Program-made: the position numbers and the translations under genes | Assembly (NCBI GenBank): GCA_944990035.1 | Contig: CALYLX010000116.1 | Location: forward strand, 806,001-870,000 | Length of the DNA: 64,000 nucleotides | Reading direction: 5' to 3' | From: Clitopilus passeckerianus | Taxonomy: Eukaryota > Basidiomycota > Agaricomycetes > Agaricales > Entolomataceae | Shown: in pieces, positions 11,942 to 23,468 of the stretch | Position numbering within the stretch: the stretch's first letter is position 1 | Layout: each line of letters begins with the position of its first letter | Notes under the pieces: generated by a model | The model's database searches: none | What the model was told of the DNA's origin: nothing | Seen by the model: the letters and a program-made list of their open reading frames with translations, nothing else

Positions 11942-14876
11942 TCAGGCTCCCTGTCGTGGCATCCCGAAAATGTAGACTTCGCCTGCGCAGTCCCCTCTGA
12001 AGGATGAATAGTATTAGCAGGCGAGGAATGTGAAGAAGAAACCTAACTTACACAACCAGTTCCTGCTCCCCCTTAAACCGATCGCCAATTGAGAAGTATC
12101 CGATGTCAGAGTTCGTCTCCGCAATCACAAGCCCATTCTCTTTGTTCCAGTCGGATTTATGCGGGTCCCAGAAGCGGACACAACCTGAAAGAGGTATTAG
12201 AGAGCTACATGAGGTTACGGAGTAGCCAAACGAACCATCGCTGCCACCTGTAACAAGACCGGAAGATAGACTTATGGTAAATCTATCCACCCATTCCAGA
12301 TGGGTGATTCCGAAAGGCGTTCCGCCTGGGCTGTTTTTGAAGGGACCATGATGAGGGTAGTCGAAAAGTAGGCGATCTTGCATGCGAGCGTCGTAAATGT
12401 GTATATGGTTGTCATTTCGTCCAATAGCAAGGTATATTCCATCATCTCTGAATGCAACGCTCGGTATCTCGCCTTGGACACCGGGCGGAACCTGAAAGGG
12501 CAGTAGTTTCGTGTGGGACATTGCTTTTGGATTCGAGTTGCGAATATCATAGAGCCGGAGGTGATTTGAAGTATGATTTTCGGAAGTCAACAGAGCGAGT
12601 GTATTGCCTACGAGGAATTGAGCATCATGTCCGGCACATGCATTTCCTGAATTCGTACCGCTGTGGGTTACGGCCATAGCATCTCCTGCCCCGCCATTGT
12701 CCATTGTCAGGACAGTCTTTCCCGTCTCAACATCGAAGCCTTTATGCCAGCCATTTGTCATGTCCTCTGGAGGCTCTGTGGATGCAAATAGTTGATGGGA
12801 GGTGTGTCCTCTTCCCCAAGTCATGGCTCCAACCATGTCTGTACGTCCCTTCTTGCCTCGGCGATGATTGGCTACACGTAGATTCTGCTCAGTTGCAGTT
12901 GGAGCAGTGCTAGAATAGACATGTATAGCCCTGTAATATAGAGGGGATTTTGAGCTACTCCGTGTATCAGGACACTCGCAACGCACTGCTCAGCAACGGC
13001 AAATGTAGATGTGCCTGGCTTGAACACAATGTCATGGGGTACCTCTCCGTATGTCCCTTCACCAAAGTATCAGTTTCCAGTGTTCTAGAATCAGAATCAT
13101 TCAATACGCACATTTCTGAAAGAGAACTGGTTTGGCGGGTTCATAAGACCAGACTTCAATTCCTCCATTCTTTCCAGTTGAAACTGACCGCTGACTTTCA
13201 ACGGGTTGTCAGTGGAAGAAGAGCGTCAAGTAAGGTAAGAGGCCGCCTACTTGAAGGTGTCGAACTTGATGTCGTTAACCGTATATTGTTTATACTGCTT
13301 GTCTGAGAAAACGTACCCTGTCAGTTGAATATATGGCAGTGACACGAAGGTTTTACCTTCGTCGTTGTCATCATCATCGTCTTCATCCTCATTATCACCG
13401 CCAACTCTTGTTCTATGGGCCTTTAGTTGATGCAAGGATCCATTCCATATCATTGCGGCGCCCTCGCGATTGTAAGGGTCCAGCGTCGGCACTACAGGAT
13501 GGTCAAATTGAATACCTATTGTTTCCCTGGAAAAGATATACACTACCTCCCGGCTCTTCATCACTGTTCCCGCCGGTGGCTGCAGCTGCTATCCCTATAA
13601 CGGGCCCCGACTGCGTGATTCTGTTGATTCCTAAGAACGTCAGGTGTCAGTTTAAAAGGCTAAATGGGATGGAAACGAAACCTACCTCCAGGAGCTTTCT
13701 TGAAGGAGAGGTTAAGCTTCATGGCTTGCGGGCCGTACTGTGGGATTGTTGTACGCGGTATTGAAGGCAGCTTCCAGCTAGTCGGCTTTAGCACCGGTCG
13801 AGACACCCAAGACTTTCGTAGCTGGAAAAGACGGTTATGGGAGTGGAACAACACCCTGTAGCACACGTACTATTTCCCAAATATGTGCCGGATCTCTCGG
13901 CCCACCTTCGTTGAAGAGAGTGCCCATGGAGAAATCAGGAGCCCCTCTCTTCGATCGTAGGGGTTGGGTATATGACAAATCCTCTTTTGGCGTCTCAAAA
14001 TCGATCTTGGCTACATTGTGCTTGACAGGAATCCACTGAAAATCGCTAGATATGCCGTAGATATTGTGAGGAACAGCTAACTCACATTATAAGGGTTCGA
14101 GAGATCAAATCCTGCATGAATGGCTTCGTATTCATCGTCGCTATTGTTTTTGCCAGCCTTATAACTTTTCATGACCCGAGAGGTCGATGGTCCGGGGGTT
14201 ATTGTAAGTACTTCGTCGTCACTCTCGTCAAAGTCGATAACCCCAAGATTATTCGCTGAACCCTTCGGTCTGGGCACCCGTGGTACTTGCTGACTCGGTC
14301 TTTCGACCCTTTGCCTCTTCGACGACGGCAGCCTAGGTACATCTGAGGGGAGCCTTCTTTTTTCCTGTAGGGGACAAGGCATAAGGATTTGAGTTGTTGT
14401 TAAGTTGGACTTCCTTTCTCACCGAGCGCTGATGAGTCGACCGTGAGGTATCTTGAGTCCATTTGACTTGAATGGTTGATTTGGGCCCTCTGGGACAACC
14501 ACTTTAGTACAGCTTAATGAGAGTGAGGTAACCGGTCGTTCAGAGGAAAACTCAACGTTGAATGTGGGATTGGCCTTGTCGGTGTGTGACGGCTCGACGG
14601 ACGTGCTGGGATGAAGGTACCAGCTAAGACGATTTCTTCATCATCAGAGTCCAGTGTGAGATCAAGAGGTCTTTTACTGTCATATCCTATATCGACGTCG
14701 ATTATATCTCGAGGCATTCTGCGGACTTGCTGAGTATGCTGCCGTTCGACTTGACGAAACGGAACTGAGCCCAGCATTTCCCGATGTGGGAAGTTTGAGC
14801 AGGACGCGTTGATCACGTGTTCACAACGTGCAATAATTGAGGACACGTCTGGATTCGTAGCTGTAGTATGGTTCAT
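11942..14876 (-). CDS. WD40 beta-propeller protein with charged N-terminus
   Basis: Twelve exons can be joined in phase: 14876-14533, 14489-14423, 14364-14086, 14035-13871, 13821-13686, 13630-13547, 13491-13251, 13194-13112, 13056-12987, 12930-12236, 12184-12052 and 11996-11942, about 783 residues. The head is basic and acidic with SDSDDEE-type patches (LDLTLDSDDEEIV, a possible SUMO-interacting motif). The second half shows WD repeats such as VSTGKNGGIEVWSYE, HLRLYDIRNSN, YLAIGRNDNHIHIYDARM and LVTGGSDGCVRFWDPHKSD. I cannot assign an orthologue. Nuclear scaffold function is plausible from the charged, KRQR-bearing head but is inference. The first intron (14532-14490, 43 nt, GTTACC donor) is the weakest junction. 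Confidence 0.75.
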
Positions 14877-14901
14877 TACTAAACATGTACAGTCCCTAAT
14901 A

Positions 14902-17900
14902 TTAGCTATTCGCCTTCAACACCATCTCCTCCAACGATATAGCCTTTGGATCTGTCCCCGCAGTCCAAACCGCATCATCCTGGATATACACCTGCAGGCC
15001 CCCTTTGCCATCCGCGGTCATGCTAACTCTGTAAATCGGCATCCTTGAAATCTCATGCGCCTTCCCAGTAGGAACGAACAACAAGTTATGTGACGCCGCG
15101 TACTCCTCCACAATCGACTTGAACGTAATCTCCTTGCCCAGCGTCGACGGCTTCGGCACCTTTGGTGGTGCTCCCTTTGCACCACTGGATATGGTGTGAC
15201 TTGCAGCAGCTTGCTCTGCCCTGAAGTCGGGTCGGGGAAGCTTGGTGGGTGCATCTGGACCCAGTTCGAGAGCCTTGTTCATCAACTGAAGACCACGAGT
15301 GAAGCCACGGTTGACTCCTGGTATATTATGTATTTCTTCGGGGAAAACCTTCTTCCAGTCCTCATACCATTTCGACACCTCGCTGAAGCTGACTCGAGGT
15401 TGAATGAGCCAGATGTGGAGGACATCGACCCATTTGGGGAAGAACTCAGCCTCGAGGATTTGAGCGATGATGGATGGTCGGACAATCTTGACCCAACCCA
15501 AAACTTGGTGCAGTGGTTCCATCTTCTGGTCTCGAGGATTGATGCGGAATTCGGTTCGTAGCACTGCACCAAGCTTGGGTACAATGTACTTGAGCAACAT
15601 GGAGTCCCACTCGCCAGCATCAAAGACCTAGAACGAAGGATTGTCAGAAATGTTGACCCAACGGATCAAGAGCCACTTACATTCTTCCAAGCTGGTAACT
15701 CAGCAGGAACTGTATCACCAGCAATCCAGCCTCTGAGTAACCCCTTAATCTTCCTTCTCGCATCCCCAATAAACTCTTCCATCCTCAAGCCGACATGAGG
15801 CAGCCACGGGAAAACTATCTCTTGAAGAGATCCGCGACTCTTCTTGGGGTTCCAACCCGCGACTGCCTTTTGCACCTTCGGTAGAATAAGTTGGTCGAGG
15901 AGGTTGTCCCTGATGAAAGGTGGGAGGAAGGTTGACCATGCGTCATAAAGCTTCACAGCGGGCTGCGGGTCCTCTGGAGCCCAATCGTTATTGATAGCTG
16001 TTCGGACCCGTGGTAGCCAGACGTTCCACAAGAGGCTCTCGAAAGGAGTCATCATCTTTGGACTGTATATGGATTCGTTAGGGTCATGTTCATAAATAAG
16101 GAACCGATATCTGACGTACGCTAGAGGTGCGGCTGCTCTGAAATGGCCCGCGCTGGAGCCAAAGATGCTGACTTCGTTATTTGGAGGTTCCTCCTCTTCT
16201 GTGTTAACTCGCAATGCTCGACGCCACGTGCGGAACGTCGTCACGAATGCCGCGGGTTCTTCTAGGGGATTCCAATTTGTAACAAGTCTTCGGAGTAAAG
16301 GAGCAATGGCAGCGACGACAATTTCGTCCAGCCGGTATCGCTCGAACTCGTTTGAAAATTGAGTAACCAGTGTGTAAAATAGAGGGGAGAAAGGCTCAAG
16401 TGACGCCTCATAGACGCTTGCAAGCTCTTTGGATTTGGCGCCAATGTCGTTGGTAACGAGTTGGATCTTTTGTAGTTTCTCAATTACTGGGAGAGGTAAC
16501 GTCAGTAAAGGCAGGAATATTGATGGATGAGGGCAGACTTACAGTCAGCTTCGTCGGCAACCTTCTTGCGTAGACGGGCATCTTCACTGGAAGAGAATTT
16601 TCTCCTCTCTTCCAGGGCTTTTGCTTCTCGAGCAAGGCCGTCCAGGTCGCCTTTGCAAGCGTCGGCGATAAGCTTGACGTTGTATCGGACTTCAGGTATC
16701 CGGGTTGGGTCACTAGAGGGTGCCCAGGAATTGAGTGAGACGTCGGCGAGTGAGGAGACTTCTTTAGGCTGAAAGGACGAAGACTGTGAACCCTCAGCTT
16801 TGGCAAAGTAGCTAGAGAGACTTACCACTGCTCCGGTTGCATCTATAATCTGGCCTAGTCCTGCATTAGGCGCATCCTGGCCAGCTTCGGCCAGAATTTG
16901 CTCGTAAGTCTTGTGTTCCAATTTCGTCTTGACTTTCTTTGGTTTCTTCCAGACGTCCGAACGTTTTTGCTCCTGCGCCTTGACCTTCTTCCTGAAAGCC
17001 TTCGTCTTGGCGTCTTCTTCGTCATCAGAAACCGCCTCTCCACGCCGCCTAGCCTCTGCTTTCGATTGCTCAGTCTTCTCCTTGAACCCTTTGAAGGCGA
17101 TACCCATTTTTTGAGGCCGCGACTTCGTTTCGACAGGAGTAGCAATGCCTTCCCCAGATGCTCCCAGACCTTCGCCGGCTTTCCAACCCATCTTCTCAAG
17201 CATTCGAGCACCAAAGGAGCCTTGCATCTTATTAAACGCCAACATGTCATTGGCACCGAAGGAGGGAGCTGGTTTGGCGGGAGCTGAGCTGCGAACAAAT
17301 GATTTTCTGGCGGCCTGGCCAAAGGCTGTAGGCATGTCATCGGTCGGGGCTGGTGAAGGGGAGGGCGAAGCAGGTTTGACACTGCCGCGGGCGCCAATTC
17401 CACCTCTTCTGCTCATAGGTTGCATGGTTTCTGCCTGGGTAACAAGACTATCTGCTTCCTTGTCCGCGACAGTGAATGAGGGGGTAGCGGTCCCGGCAAG
17501 TCCGAAGCCTTTTGAAAATGCACCTTTCATGCCTAAGCCGCCGAATCGAGGTCGTTCCGGTTCCTCGTCCTGATCATCTTCACGAATGCGAGGTGAAGGT
17601 GGTCTGGTGGGTTCAGAAGCGTCAGAATTTTCCTCGAGATCTCCAGTCTCAGCATCCTCGCCTTCAGAGCTATCTTCTTCATCGTCAGATGCCTGATCTA
17701 TTGGCATTCGCTCGCCTTCATCGTCTCCTGCGGCGTCCAATTTGGGTTCAACTTTCGAGTCCGAGGTGACGAAGGCTGGTGCTTTGGTCCAGTCACTCTT
17801 GCGTGTATCCCTTTTACCCCTGGATCTTCCACTTTCCTCCTCGCTATCGTCTCCGAACACACCGTAAATGGCGTCTTCCTTTCCACCTTTCCGCCTCCGT

Positions 17901-18031
17901 TTGTGTTTATATGGATTGGCAAACAGGTCGCGTTCCTCGCGCTCGAGAGGGTCCATATCTCCGTCATCCATATCGGACTGGTTAGAGGAGTCCGAGTCCG
18001 AGTCGTCAAGCATTCGCTTTCTGCGAGCCAT
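14902..18031 (-). CDS. TFIP11: G-patch splicing factor TFIP11 / Ntr1-type
   Basis: Five exons (18031-16826, 16768-16543, 16486-16120, 16062-15681, 15627-14902) give about 968 residues. The N-terminus is acidic (LDDSDSDSSNQSDMDDGD). The G-patch reads ARMLEKMGWKAGEGLGASGE and would stimulate a DEAH helicase. The long C-terminal GCF-like domain includes PFESLLWNVWLPRVRTAI and LHIWLIQPRVSFSEVSKWYE. The family (TFIP11, yeast Ntr1/Spp382) recruits Prp43 to take apart post-catalytic spliceosomes. Intron 1 (57 nt) has no stop and keeps frame, so its retention would add 19 residues. An alternative ATG at 18055 adds eight residues. The stop lies only 25 bp before the ATG of the next gene downstream on the same strand. 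Confidence 0.9.
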
Positions 18032-18838
18032 GCTGGGTGAGGTGCTCCAAGTCAAGCAGGAGTCAATGATCTGTTAGACACTGGGACCGTGAGAACAACC
18101 TTCTATTTTCTGCTTCACATCCACGATTACACGCCCAAAGCGTCTGTGTCAACGGAAGAAACTCTGACTATGAGCGCCCTGGTTATTACCCAGCAATTGG
18201 CGGGTTTGAACGGCCTGATGTCGCTACACAAAGATAGGAACCATTGAATTTCGTGGGTTTTTTTTTTACCATATGGCCCGGTCAGAACATACGCATCACT
18301 TGATCGCACCTTTTGATCCCGTCCACATTCTTTTCCCAAGTTCCCAAGAAGATTTTACCGACTGCGCCTGTCATTCTACATATAACGCAAGGGGGAACAA
18401 CGGGGATGCTGCCATACGACCACGGCTCTTCGCAAACAATTAACTGAAAGTGCCTTCCGGCAAACCAATTGTTGTCGCTGTGAGTCTTATTGTCTCTTCT
18501 CTGATGCCAACACGGCCCGGAGAAAGGTCCTGCCTTTCTTGACAGAGGTCCCAGTGTATTCTCAACACGATACGAGGTCAGGCAGTCGCTGGGCAGAATA
18601 TAGATCACTGCATTCACAATAGCCAGGGCCTCCCAAAGGCCTACTGTACCTTTCCTGCCGACGGAATGGCTTAGCTATTCTCGGCGCATGATGCCATGCA
18701 GGGCCCAATTGTCCGGGATATCCTTCCGTCTCAATTTTCGAGAATTGTTATCCAACTATATATACCTTTGACCACAATCACTGACCGCCCATCCGACAGA
18801 CAGGTTCTGCATACCCCCCCTTCCCTAATACCTGAGCC
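18032..18838. other. Divergent promoter between TFIP11 and carboxypeptidase
   Basis: About 800 bp between two genes read outward. No open frame is convincing. It must carry both promoters; a poly-T run (near 18258) and a TATA box on the carboxypeptidase side are visible. Confidence 0.5.
18756..18766 (+). promoter_or_regulatory. TATA box of the serine carboxypeptidase gene
   Basis: CTATATATACC sits about 75-80 bp upstream of the ATG, followed by a pyrimidine-rich stretch. The spacing suits a TATA element with a short leader. Confidence 0.5.
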
Positions 18839-21322
18839 ATGTTCTCGTCCGGTCGCGCTCTTTGCGCTTCATATTTATTGGTCCTAGCCACGGTCGCCTT
18901 CTCGCTCCCTAGTAGCTTCCCCCATGTATATCCCGGTCAGCCTGCAGGAGACTATAGTCCCTCATGGCAGTCTTGTGCGTTCACCACCAATCCACAGCTT
19001 GACCGTTCACTAACAACACGACAGATTTCCAGGTTACTAAAAAGCTCCCTAATGTAAACTTTGACATCGGCCGTTCCTTCGCTGGAAACCTCCCCGTTCA
19101 GCGTGCGGGGCATCCGAACAACACTCTCTTCTTCTGGGGTTTCGAGAAGAAGGTTGGATCTTTGACGAACGCTGCTCCCAACAACAAGGATCCCTGGGCC
19201 ATTTGGCTCAACGGAGGGTGAGCCTCTTGAGCCCTCTCCATTCCTCTCTCTGTGCCTAACATTCGGATGTATTAGACCTGGCTCCTCAAGCATGCACGGC
19301 TTGTTCTTCGAGGTCCGTATCGCACTGGCACTTCATTTCGCTTCCCCTTGACGTGCTGAACGGCATCCCGTAGAATGGACCCATCCATATCAAACCCGAT
19401 TACAGCCTTGAAGCAAACAAATATTCTTGGAATAGGCTCGTCGATTATTTCTGGATTGACCAACCTGTGTAAGTGCACTCATGGCGAAATCGGACCTCGC
19501 TAAACCGACTTTCTTCTCCCTGCAGTGGCGTTGGCTTTGCTACCGCGGATGCGGATGGGTATGTCAACAACGAGGATATGGTGGGAGAAGACTTTGTACG
19601 TTAGAGTCATCGTTATGACAACTCTCTATTCTGATGGCTTAATTTAGATGGGATTCCTGGCCAATCTCGTCAAAGTCTTCCCTGGTCTCAAGAACCGCCC
19701 GCTCATCCTTACTGGAGAGAGCTACGCCGGCGTATACGTTGTCAGTCTAGCAGCTTATTCGGTTCTCCGACATCTACTCATACACAACAGCCCAACATCC
19801 TCAAAGCCTACTTCAACACTCCCAATCAGCCGGTCACTATCTCGAAGATCGCTATCGGCGATGGTTCATACACAAACGAACAAACCTTCGAACAGGCGCC
19901 AGCAACCACTATCGTTGAAACTTACCCCCAAATCGTCGGCTACGACAAGGACGTCTTCAAATATCTCGAGAAAATGTCCTCCCTCTGCCAATACGACGTC
20001 AAGCTCACATACCCTCAGCAAGGAGGCATCATCCCGGCTATTCCTCTCAACCTGCCCACTGGCCGTGACATCCCCTGGAAGTTTAGGAATCAACTCTCGT
20101 ACCGCAAGTTCTTCCAAGCACTTCAGGCTAGGCAATTGGAGAAGCGAGATGTACGCATCCGTGGCCGACAGGTTAATACCGTGGACAAGAGCCAGTTCTG
20201 GGTTGGAAGGTCGAATGACACATTGGACCCCTGGGTTAGTTGTATTCCATCACTAGTCAAAGTGCACCACTGATGAAAATGGGGAACGATAGTATGGCTG
20301 CTTGGTACTCGACATGGCGCTTGATTACGCTGTGAACTACACCCTGCCCTACAACATTGACGAAGGATTCAATGTGTATGATATCACGGATGCAACCAAC
20401 CCTTCCATTAACCAAGATGCCAGCAAGTTCATGAATGGTTAGCCCAGACCTTCGTATCTATTCAAATGGACTTGCTTCTCTTAACGGCGAACTTTACAGA
20501 TGCAACTGTTCGTGCTGCACTCCATGCCCCAACGAGTAAGAACTGGACAGTCAGCTTCCGATACGTCTTTGGAGAGACAGGACCGGATAACGTTAGTAAG
20601 TACCGTCCATTGTGCACCTGCCGTACCATACTGACCCAACCCCCTCTCGTAGTCGAAGAACGTAGCCCAGAGCCCATGAACTGGTTCACAGAGATGGCCA
20701 CAAATGCAACTGCTAAGAACATCGGCATCATCCTGTTCTCAGGCAACAATGATGCTCTTATTCCTCACTGGGGCACAGAAAGTGAGTTACTCGTTTGAAT
20801 TATTCAACAACAACAGTGACTGATTATTGTATTAGTCGCTATCCAGAACACTACCTTCGGAGGCATCCAAGGGTTCACAGTGAAGCCTTCGACGCCATGG
20901 TACAGCAATGGCAAATTCGCTGGTATCATCCGTCAAGAGCGAGGCTGGACATACGTCCTTTTCGACAAGGCTGGTCACATGGTCCCCCTTGATCAACCCG
21001 CTAACGTGAGATTCTCCTCGCTGATTTATCAAATTATTCATACTGACGCTTTGGTTAGGCCTACACATTCTTGCAAAAGTTTGTTCTGGGCAACGATCAG
21101 ACTGGCCTTGTCATAAAAACTCCATCTGGCGCAGTCGAGGTTATTGGTGGTACCGACCCCAAGCTTGCTGAGGACATCCTCCCAGGAGAAGACGCTATTT
21201 ATTACGGACAAGGGAGCAAAGCCTCATCGTACATATACCCAGCAGCGACTCGCGCTGCCTGGTCTGCCTTTATCAAGACCGAGACCGCTTCACCGAAACC
21301 CACCTCAACGAGAAGGCATTGA
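18839..21322 (+). CDS. Secreted serine carboxypeptidase (peptidase S10)
   Basis: Twelve exons (18839-18974, 19025-19217, 19276-19312, 19374-19468, 19526-19595, 19648-19740, 19791-20234, 20293-20437, 20500-20595, 20653-20781, 20836-21005, 21059-21322) give 623 residues. A hydrophobic signal peptide (LCASYLLVLATVAFSLPS) is followed by the S10 fold. Landmarks are WLNGGPGSSSM (oxyanion and substrate region), GESYAGVYVP with the nucleophile Ser, FSGNNDALIPH with the catalytic Asp, and FDKAGHMVPLDQP with the catalytic His, so the triad is complete. It should remove C-terminal residues from peptides in the secretory pathway, vacuole or outside the cell. The C-terminal Ser/Thr/Pro tail after the peptidase domain lacks a clear GPI signal. 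Confidence 0.93.
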
Positions 21323-21712
21323 TGGCTTTTTCGTGGCTACTATAACCTCAGTTGACTGAGGGTCTAATCTTATTTTACTTATCTTTATCACGACCTTGGA
21401 CTTGTACGACATCTCATGAGCTAGACGCTCCGGCTGTATTGTTCTCGTTATCATTCATACCATGATGCATTGGCTTCATTCTCTTGCAAGTACCCTTTCC
21501 GTAGAGCCCGCATGTTCTATATACCTTTGTATCCGCAATCAAGCTTCCGTTGACTGTCTCTCTTTCCGTGATTCTTTTCTCAGAAAAGCCACAAGAAATA
21601 TCCTCTGCACTGGACCAAAGCCATTGAACCAATCACAGGCGTATTACGTCAGCCCTAGGTCGCGTCTTGAGATCAAGCTTACGCGTCGAATGACCGTTGT
21701 TCATCGTAAATC
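21323..21712. other. Intergenic before RPT4
   Basis: About 390 bp with no gene. It holds the carboxypeptidase 3' end and the RPT4 promoter; AGCCAATCACAGG-like text (CCAATCA near 21628) could be a CCAAT box, about 85 bp before the ATG. Confidence 0.4.
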
Positions 21713-23288
21713 ATGCAGGCCCAACCGTCGACATCGTCTGGCGCAATAGACGAGCGCAGGAAGAATGCTCTCAAAAGCTATAGAGATGTAAGTTCTTATG
21801 AACGATATGCTTACAGTTGTGCTCATTATTCTTTAGAAAATGAAGCAGCATGAGCAGATGAGCGAGAACTTGAAGAATCGTGAGTTCTCCATCTACGGCG
21901 AGCGACCAACCTTTTTGAATCATCACCGTTTCAAGTGCGCTTTTCTCTGAAAGACTTGGAGAAAGGCTTTGCCAAGACGGAGGAGGACATCAAAGCCGTG
22001 CAATCTGTTGGACAGATCATCGGAGAAGTCATGAAGCAATTGGACGACGAACGGTGTAAGTTCTCGCCCTCTTTGTTGCGAATTCGAGTTCAAATTTTTC
22101 CCAAAGTCATCGTAAAAGCATCTTCTGGGCCAAGATACGTTGTATCATATCGACCAGCACTCCCAGCGGCCAAGCTGAAGACTGGAACCCGTGTATCACT
22201 CGATATGACTACCCTGACTATTATGCGGATATTGCCTCGAGAAGTTGACCCGCTTGTTTATAAGATGAGCTTGGAAGACCCCGGAGGAGCATCATTTGCT
22301 GGTATTGGTGGCTTGGGAGAGCAAGTGCGAGAACTCCGAGAGGTATGTCAAACGGATTTAAATTCACCGTTGCATGTACGAGCTTACACTGTACCCTGGT
22401 AGATCATCGAGCTACCACTGCTCAACCCAGAACTGTTCCACCGAGTAGGAATCAAACCACCCAAAGGTGTGCTTCTCTATGGACCACCAGGAACTGGAAA
22501 GACGCTGCTTGCAAGAGCAGTAGCAGCGACCCTCAACACCAACTTCCTGAAAGTTGTGTCCTCAGCTATTGTTGACAAGTACATCGGTGAAAGTGCCCGC
22601 GTGGTGCGAGAAATGTTCGGATACGCCAGAGACCATGAACCATGTGTTATCTTCATGGACGAAATCGATGCTATTGGTGGTCGTCGTTTCTCAGAAGGAA
22701 CGAGCGCGGATCGTGAGATTCAGCGAACGTTAATGGAGGTAGGCCTCTCATTTCCGAGAACGATTCTTCAAACTGACAGTAAATACTAGCTGCTTAATCA
22801 AATGGACGGTTTCGATTCATTAGGGAAAACGAAGATCATCATGGCCACGAATCGACCAGATACTCTTGACCCCGCCTTGTTGCGACCTGGTCGTTTGGAC
22901 CGAAAGATCGAGGTGCCCCTACCAAATGAGCAGGCACGAATGGAGATCCTCAAGATTCACGCCGCTCCTGTAAATAAGGGTGGTGAGATCGATTATGAAG
23001 CCATTGTCAAGGTACGATTCTCTCTGTTAGTTGCCCGGGATAACAATATCTGACTTGTCGGTAGTTGACGGATGCCTTCAACGGCGCTGATCTACGAAAC
23101 GTGGTGACAGAAGCTGGCATGTTTGCTATCAGAGATGACCGAGAGTATGTCAACCAGGAGGATCTCATGAAAGCAGCTCGCAAAGTCGGTGATGCGAAGA
23201 AGCACGAGAGTAAGCATCTGTTACACCTTTGTGTCCCAAGCCTGTTTCTAACCCACTTCCTCTAGCTAAATTGGAATACACTACATAG
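21713..23288 (+). CDS. RPT4: 26S proteasome regulatory ATPase Rpt4
   Basis: Eight exons (21713-21787, 21837-21879, 21936-22055, 22107-22342, 22403-22738, 22790-23011, 23065-23209, 23266-23288) give 399 residues, near the usual length for Rpt4/PSMC6. There is an N-terminal coiled coil ([28 protein letters not shown]). An OB-type segment ([17 protein letters not shown]) follows. The AAA module has Walker A GPPGTGKT, Walker [13 protein letters not shown], pore-region and SRH landmarks ([20 protein letters not shown]). It powers unfolding of ubiquitylated substrates in the proteasome base. The last coding exon is only 23 nt. The gene converges on SEC1 with 180 bp between stops. Confidence 0.96.
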
Positions 23289-23468
23289 TCAGGCCACAAC
23301 TGCACCCATCACCCATCGCTTACTTTCGCCCTATACAGCTACATACTGTTATATAATTCATGAAAGACTCAACAAAGGTGCCCTTAGTTGTAAGGAATAT
23401 AAATACATCCGGCAAATGAAAGAGGTAGGGCAAAATGTACGTGAATAAGAAGCAGCGAAAGTCCGAAC

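Noticed and set aside
13267..13315. Extra intron in the WD40 gene (GTACGT donor after QLTG, 52 nt)
   Set aside because: Size and sites look good, but removing it puts the VNDIKFDTF / VSTGKNGGIEVW propeller repeat out of frame.
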